Of a stretch of 17,728 nucleotides of DNA, positions 14,758 to 17,728 are shown piece after piece. Each line of letters begins with the position of its first letter. Positions within the stretch are counted from its first letter, which is position 1. The notes under the pieces were generated by a model. It ran no database searches and was not told the origin of the DNA. It worked only from the letters and a program-made list of their open reading frames with translations. Position numbers and translations under genes: made by a program. Location of the stretch: positions 1 to 17,728 of the forward strand of contig CALCZN010000325.1 in NCBI GenBank assembly GCA_937903095.1. Reading direction: 5' to 3'. The stretch comes from Zeimonas sp937903095. Its GTDB lineage: Bacteria; Pseudomonadota; Gammaproteobacteria; Burkholderiales; Burkholderiaceae_E.

Positions 14758-14959
14758 TGCTGTCTTGCAGTTTCGGAGCGACAAGAAAGGGGCGACAGGC
14801 GCGCCTTCTCGCACCCCGACGCAGACAACATATCGACGAAACGCCCGTTGCGTTCAAGCGCACCCAAAAACGCGCGCCGCTCGCGCATTTCACGCCGCCT
14901 TCGATTTGTCACCGGCAAGCCTGTTCGTAATCCGCGCATTCCTGCAAGCCATATCGCTC

Positions 14960-15688
14960 TCACCGCATCGAACGCGCGCTTTCCGCGCATTTCGCGTGAT
15001 GCTGGAACAAGCAAGACATCCGCGTCGAACACGACTTGCCCACCGCCGGCGTCTGCGTGGCATGCGCCACGCCGGGCATTGCCCCGTGCACGCCTTGCAG
15101 GAACCGACGAACCGAGGCCGGATGGCTTCCGATCGATCGCGCCAGCTCGGTCGCCCGATACCTGGTCCACTTCGCCGCCGAGAGCAGGTACAGCCGCCGC
15201 TCTGCAAGGTCGAAGGTGACCGGCGCCGAGCGCGGACTGCGCAGTGCGCGCGTGACGGAATCGGCAAGCATCGAGAGCGACGCATCCGGAGGCGAGACGA
15301 CGAAATACCTGCGCGGATCGGCAAGCGGCCGGTACCGCTTTACCGAGCGGATCGCCCGCCCGATGTGCCGTGGATCGCGACGCACCTTCCCCGGAGCGGG
15401 CAGCGACTTCCACTCGAAGGCGCCAACTCCGTACGCCTTGTCGCGAATCGCTCGTGCCCGGAACGCGCCGAGGATCTGCGCGAACGTGCGCAATGCCCCC
15501 TCCGGAGCGACGCGTGCGAACAGATGCACGTGGTCGGGCATCAGCGCGCAGGCGATGACGTCGAAATGCGCAACGAGGCGCGGCCAGAGATCGGCACACG
15601 CCCTTCGCCCAGCCAACGGCCTCGCACCATCCGCGGCTCGGGTGACCAGGTGCAACAACTCGAAGCCGGATTCCGCCGTCGCAGCCAT
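14960..15688 (-). CDS. IS200-like REP-associated (RAYT-type) transposase, possibly inactive (242 aa)
   Basis: Belongs to the Y1/HUH transposase group, which nicks single-stranded REP DNA. The centre is typical: HFDVIACALMPDHVHLFARV (41-60) with the HUH pair His53 and His55, followed by the FAQILGAFRARAIR helix (69-82). In the region where relatives have a catalytic Tyr in a YIHLNPV-like helix, the sequence is DPRHIGRAIRSVKRYRPLADP (105-125), and by eye the Tyr is not conserved; Tyr119 is the nearest. A helix-turn-helix-like segment (TELARSIGSHPASVRRFLQG, 180-199) is present. Residues 206-242 are encoded by repeat DNA (15021-15070 and beyond), so the tail is probably acquired. ATG 15686-15688 fits the family start; no ribosome site is evident and an ATG at 15859 remains possible. 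Confidence 0.75.
   Translation of the reverse strand: MAATAESGFELLHLVTRAADGARPLAGRRACADLWPRLVAHFDVIACALMPDHVHLFARVAPEGALRTFAQILGAFRARAIRDKAYGVGAFEWKSLPAPGKVRRDPRHIGRAIRSVKRYRPLADPRRYFVVSPPDASLSMLADSVTRALRSPRSAPVTFDLAERRLYLLSAAKWTRYRATELARSIGSHPASVRRFLQGVHGAMPGVAHATQTPAVGKSCSTRMSCLFQHHAKCAESARSMR
15021..15060 (-). repeat. 40-bp perfect inverted repeat, right arm, inside the transposase gene
   Basis: Exact reverse complement of 14718-14757. It encodes residues 210-223 of the transposase (TQTPAVGKSCSTRM). An overlapping hairpin, GCGTGGC 15055-15061 with GCCACGC 15066-15072, adds a perfect 7-bp stem with an ATGC loop. Confidence 0.85.
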
Positions 15689-15869
15689 GCTCGGACGTCG
15701 CTGATTCGAATGCCGCCATCGTGCCGTCGAAAACACGGCCTCGCATCGATGCGTAACGCCTACGTCTTTCAGCCGACGCGGGCGAAAGCACCGGGAGCAC
15801 GCGGCGAACTCGAACGGCGAAATGCATGACGCGCCGGGCGTCGTCCACAAGCGCTTCACGACCCCGCGC

Positions 15870-15875
15870 TACACT
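15870..15875 (+). promoter_or_regulatory. Possible -10 box for a leaderless asparaginase-like mRNA
   Basis: TACACT lies nine bases before the ATG at 15885. There is no purine-rich ribosome site between them, so transcription might start at or next to the start codon. No matching -35 box is visible at the usual distance. Confidence 0.25.
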
Positions 15876-15880
15876 GCCCT

Positions 15881-15904
15881 CCTCATGCCCCTCCTCATGC
15901 CCCT
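15881..15904 (+). repeat. 12-bp tandem duplication carrying the start codon
   Basis: CCTCATGCCCCT occurs at 15881-15892 and 15893-15904. It creates two in-frame ATGs (15885 and 15897) and the N-terminal sequence MPLLMPL. Confidence 0.85.
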
Positions 15905-16385
15905 CCGCATCCTCGCCACCGGCGGCACCTTCGACAAACGCTACGACCCGATCACCGGCAAGCTCGGCTTCGGCGAGTCGCACGTGCCAGCGATCCTTCG
16001 GCGCGCACGCCTGTCCGGCGATGTCGCAGTGCAGGTCGTCATGCTGATCGACAGCCTCGAGATGCTCGACACGCATCGGCAGCAGGTGCTCGACGCCTGT
16101 CGGGCCGCGACCGAAGAATCGATCGTCGTCGTGCACGGCACCGACACGATGGTCGAGACCGCCGCCGTGATCGCCGGGGCAGCGCTCGACAAGACGATCG
16201 TGCTCACCGGCGCGATGGTGCCGTTCTCGGTCGACGATTCCGATGCGAGCTTCAACCTCGGGGCGGCCGTCGCCTACGCGCACACGCTCGCGCGCGGCGT
16301 GTGGGTCGCGATGAATGGCGTCGCACGCCCGTGGTCGGACGTGCGCAAGAACCGCGCCGCGGGAATCTTCGAGTCGCTGGGCTGA
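15885..16385 (+). CDS. Single-domain asparaginase-like protein (166 aa)
   Basis: Corresponds to the N-terminal domain of L-asparaginase, which hydrolyses Asn to Asp and ammonia. The two catalytic stretches are visible: ATGGTFDKRYD (11-21) with the nucleophile-type Thr, and VVVHGTDTMVETA (81-93) with the Thr-Asp pair. Also present are TIVLTGAMVPF (104-114) and DASFNLGAAVAYA (120-132). Full-length enzymes have about 320-330 residues with a C-terminal domain that completes the dimer active site; here the gene stops after about 165, with a clean TGA. Short single-domain versions annotated as asparaginase-domain proteins occur in Proteobacteria, so this need not be a fragment. Start is ATG 15885 or its duplicate at 15897; the extension to an ATG at 15822 looks unconserved. 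It is divergent from the transposase gene. Confidence 0.85.
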   Translation: MPLLMPLRILATGGTFDKRYDPITGKLGFGESHVPAILRRARLSGDVAVQVVMLIDSLEMLDTHRQQVLDACRAATEESIVVVHGTDTMVETAAVIAGAALDKTIVLTGAMVPFSVDDSDASFNLGAAVAYAHTLARGVWVAMNGVARPWSDVRKNRAAGIFESLG

Positions 16386-16387
16386 CA

Positions 16388-16416
16388 CCGCGGCGCCGCG
16401 GGCTGTGAAACACAGC
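16388..16416 (+). terminator. Paired hairpins just after the asparaginase-like gene
   Basis: A perfect 14-bp palindrome CCGCGGCGCCGCGG (16388-16401) begins two bases after the stop codon and is followed at once by GCTGTGAAACACAGC (16402-16416), a 6-bp stem with a 3-base loop, then ATTT. This is a plausible terminator between convergent genes, without a long T-tract. The remaining ~170 bases to 16585 show no gene. Confidence 0.5.
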
Positions 16417-16585
16417 ATTTCCGCGCACGTAGCGGTTTGTGCAGCCAAAAGCGCTGCGTCCTGCGGTACGAGGAAGTGCAAACCTTGCGCCAGGGCGCTG
16501 TGTGCGTGGGTGACCGGCTGGTCATGTCCAGAGGCGGAAGCCCGGAACGCAGAAGCGCGAGCGGCAGGCAGCGCGAGCCACGCCC

Positions 16586-17632
16586 CTACGCCCGCATCAA
16601 CCCCCTCGCCGCCTGCGCAATCTTCCCCGCATCCACCCGCGCCACCTGCTCCAGCGGCGCCGAATACCCCACCGGCGCGCGCGGCGCGCCGATCCGCGCG
16701 ACCCGCCCGACGCCCCGCTCGGCGAGCGTCGCGACGATCTCCGCACCGAAGCCGGCGACCTGCACCGCCTCGTGCGCGACGAGCACTCGTCCGGTGCGAT
16801 GCGCCGACGCCTCCACCGTCTCGCGATCCCACGGCCAGATCGTGCGCAGGTCGATCACTTCCGCCTCGATCCCGTCCGCAGCCAGCAGATGCGCCGCCTC
16901 CAGCGATTCGTGCACCGTGCGGCTCCACGACACGATGCTCAGGTCGCGTCCCTCGCGCGCGATGCGCGCACGTCCAATCGGCACTGCTGCGTCGACGTCC
17001 ACCTCGCCCTCGAGACCCCACAGTTCCTTGTGCTCGAGATAGGCGACCGGGTCGCCACTGGCCAGGCTCGCGCGCAGCAGCGCATGGTTGTCCTGGGGCG
17101 TGGCCGGGCAGACGACGACGAGGCCCGGCACGTGCGCGAACCACGCTTCGAGCGACTGCGAGTGCTGCGCCGCCGACGCGCTCCAGATGCCGATCGGCAT
17201 GCGCACGACCATCGGCACGCGTCCCTGGCCGCCGAACATGAAGCGGTTCTTCGCGGCCTGGTTGACGATCTCGTCCATCGCGCACAGCGCGAAGTCGACG
17301 ACGCGCATCTCGACGACCGGCTTCAGCCCGGTGAGCGCCATGCCGACCGCGGCGCCGGCGATCGTCGCCTCGGAGATCGGCGTGTCGATGACGCGCCCGG
17401 CGCCGAAGCGCTCGAGCAGGCCGCGATACTGGCCGAAGATGCCGCCGCGGCCGAGGTCCTCGCCCAGGGCGACGACCCGCGCATCGCGTTCCATCTCTGC
17501 GGCAAGCGCGGCGGCAGCGGCGGCGGCGTAGGTCATCTTCTGCGCGGCTGCGTTCCCCGTCGCGCCTTCCGTGCCGTTCCCTCTGGCGGCCGCGCGCGCG
17601 TCGCCGGTGCCGCCGTCCTTCAACTGAACCAT
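16586..17632 (-). CDS. 2-Oxoacid (pyruvate/acetoin-type) dehydrogenase E1 component, beta subunit (348 aa)
   Basis: Forms with E1-alpha a thiamine-diphosphate enzyme that decarboxylates a 2-oxoacid or cleaves acetoin and passes the acyl group to E2 lipoyl domains. Visible family segments are VVALGEDLG (53-61), DTPISEATIAGAAVGMALTG with the cofactor-binding Glu88, AQHSQSLEAWFAHVPGLVVV with His157, CPATPQDNHALL (175-186), LRTIWPWD (262-269) and VLVAHEAVQVAGFGAEIVATL (283-303). The first 32 residues are Gly/Ala/Thr-rich and precede the conserved MTYAAAA start (ATG 17536), which is an alternative initiator. ATG 17632 is chosen because it overlaps the E1-alpha stop by 13 nt, suggesting coupling. 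The usual sequence before HSQ (a Gly-rich stretch) is SASAAQ here. An E2 gene is not found downstream within the window. Confidence 0.92.
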   Translation of the reverse strand: MVQLKDGGTGDARAAARGNGTEGATGNAAAQKMTYAAAAAAALAAEMERDARVVALGEDLGRGGIFGQYRGLLERFGAGRVIDTPISEATIAGAAVGMALTGLKPVVEMRVVDFALCAMDEIVNQAAKNRFMFGGQGRVPMVVRMPIGIWSASAAQHSQSLEAWFAHVPGLVVVCPATPQDNHALLRASLASGDPVAYLEHKELWGLEGEVDVDAAVPIGRARIAREGRDLSIVSWSRTVHESLEAAHLLAADGIEAEVIDLRTIWPWDRETVEASAHRTGRVLVAHEAVQVAGFGAEIVATLAERGVGRVARIGAPRAPVGYSAPLEQVARVDAGKIAQAARGLMRA

Positions 17633-17728
17633 CTGCCGTTCCCGATGTCCTGCACGTCCTCGAAAGCCGCGGCTTCGCTCGGCCACGGCGCATCGTTCGC
17701 CGATGCGAGCGCCTGCGCCACTTCGTCC
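17620..17728 (-). CDS. 2-Oxoacid dehydrogenase E1 component, alpha subunit, C-terminal end (partial)
   Basis: Only the last 35 codons are inside the window, read from 17727 to a TGA at 17620-17622. The peptide ends in PSEAAAFEDVQDIG then NGRWFS, which resembles the C-terminus of E1-alpha subunits, and the position directly upstream of E1-beta supports that. The 13-nt overlap with the next start is visible. The active site lies outside the window. Confidence 0.7.
   Translation of the reverse strand, partial: DEVAQALASANDAPWPSEAAAFEDVQDIGNGRWFS

Larger units (their letters stand above)
14412..14959. other. Non-coding repeat-rich region downstream of the transposase gene
   Basis: I see no credible gene in these 548 bases; the frames that stay open are rich in Arg, Ala and Cys and share no family motif. 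The region contains four of the five 21-bp palindromic units (two near 14501-14623, two near 14870-14941), a REP-like hairpin at 14691-14745, and one arm of a 40-bp inverted repeat. It lies between two convergent genes, so a terminator is expected; the 14691-14745 hairpin could serve. Confidence 0.6.
14501..14992. repeat. Five dispersed copies of a 21-bp palindromic unit
   Basis: Copies lie at 14501-14521, 14603-14623, 14870-14890, about 14923-14941 (left half decayed) and 14972-14992. The pattern is ACGCGCG, four to seven variable bases, then CGCGCATT or CGCGCATTC, so each unit is a small imperfect palindrome in the same orientation. The first two differ at only two positions. The last overlaps the 3' end of the transposase gene. 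The arrangement resembles REP sequences clustered around a RAYT gene. Confidence 0.6.

Noticed and set aside
14501..14992. CRISPR-like spaced repeats
   Set aside because: The 21-bp units are degenerate and spaced very unevenly (about 102, 267, 53 and 49 bp), with no cas gene, so they fit REP units better.
16417..16585. Possible small RNA or tRNA in the gap
   Set aside because: Partial complementarity (GGTTTGTGCA with TGCAAACC) is present, but no cloverleaf or clear promoter-terminator pair could be drawn.
14550..17693. 1047-residue minus-strand open frame spanning E1-beta to the repeat island
   Set aside because: It runs across unrelated genes in a shadow frame and is dominated by Arg, Ala and Gly; no domain is recognisable.

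Overview
The window is GC-rich, densely packed bacterial DNA. GTG and TTG starts, 4-nt stop/start overlaps and the types of protein encoded point to a betaproteobacterium, most likely Burkholderiales. That assignment is an inference from style and family content; there is no rRNA, tRNA or marker gene here to settle it, and I saw no CRISPR array.

Layout: (a) 4-274 is a 271-bp, highly palindromic MITE-like element with perfect 33-bp terminal inverted repeats. It ends 17 bp before an unrecognised plus-strand gene (292-1521). (b) 7526 down to 1564, minus strand, is a tightly packed glycan cluster: GT4 glycosyltransferase, short-chain dehydrogenase, GmhB-type heptose-bisphosphate phosphatase, two GT9 heptosyltransferases and a second GT4-like glycosyltransferase. 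A perfect 22-bp palindrome lies between it and the convergent gene at 292-1521. The set looks like part of a pathway for a heptose-containing LPS core or exopolysaccharide; GmhA, HldE and HldD are not in the window. (c) 11133 down to 7733, minus strand: an Atm1/HMT-type ABC exporter half-transporter fused to a degenerate histidine-kinase-type ATPase domain and an intact response-regulator receiver domain. It is translationally coupled to a small GlcG/HbpS-like protein. This is the most unusual system in the window. (d) 11949-11380, minus: an exported PEBP (YbhB/YbcL) protein. (e) 12096-14411, plus: a molybdopterin-binding large subunit of the xanthine dehydrogenase/CO dehydrogenase family without its FeS and FAD subunits nearby. 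A G-quadruplex motif lies in its last 80 bases.

(f) 14412-15688 is a repeat-rich island. It holds an IS200-like REP-associated (RAYT-type) transposase on the minus strand, five copies of a 21-bp palindromic unit, a REP-like hairpin, and a 40-bp perfect inverted repeat. One arm of that repeat encodes the C-terminal tail of the transposase. (g) 15885-16385, plus: a single-domain asparaginase-like protein with a duplicated start region. (h) 17728 down to 16586, minus: the last 35 codons of a 2-oxoacid dehydrogenase E1-alpha subunit overlapping a complete E1-beta gene.

Functional groups: the glycan genes probably work together at the cytoplasmic face of the inner membrane. The ABC-receiver fusion and the GlcG-like protein form a two-gene unit that could link export to a phosphorelay. 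The E1 genes form the start of a pyruvate/acetoin-type dehydrogenase operon that continues outside the window.
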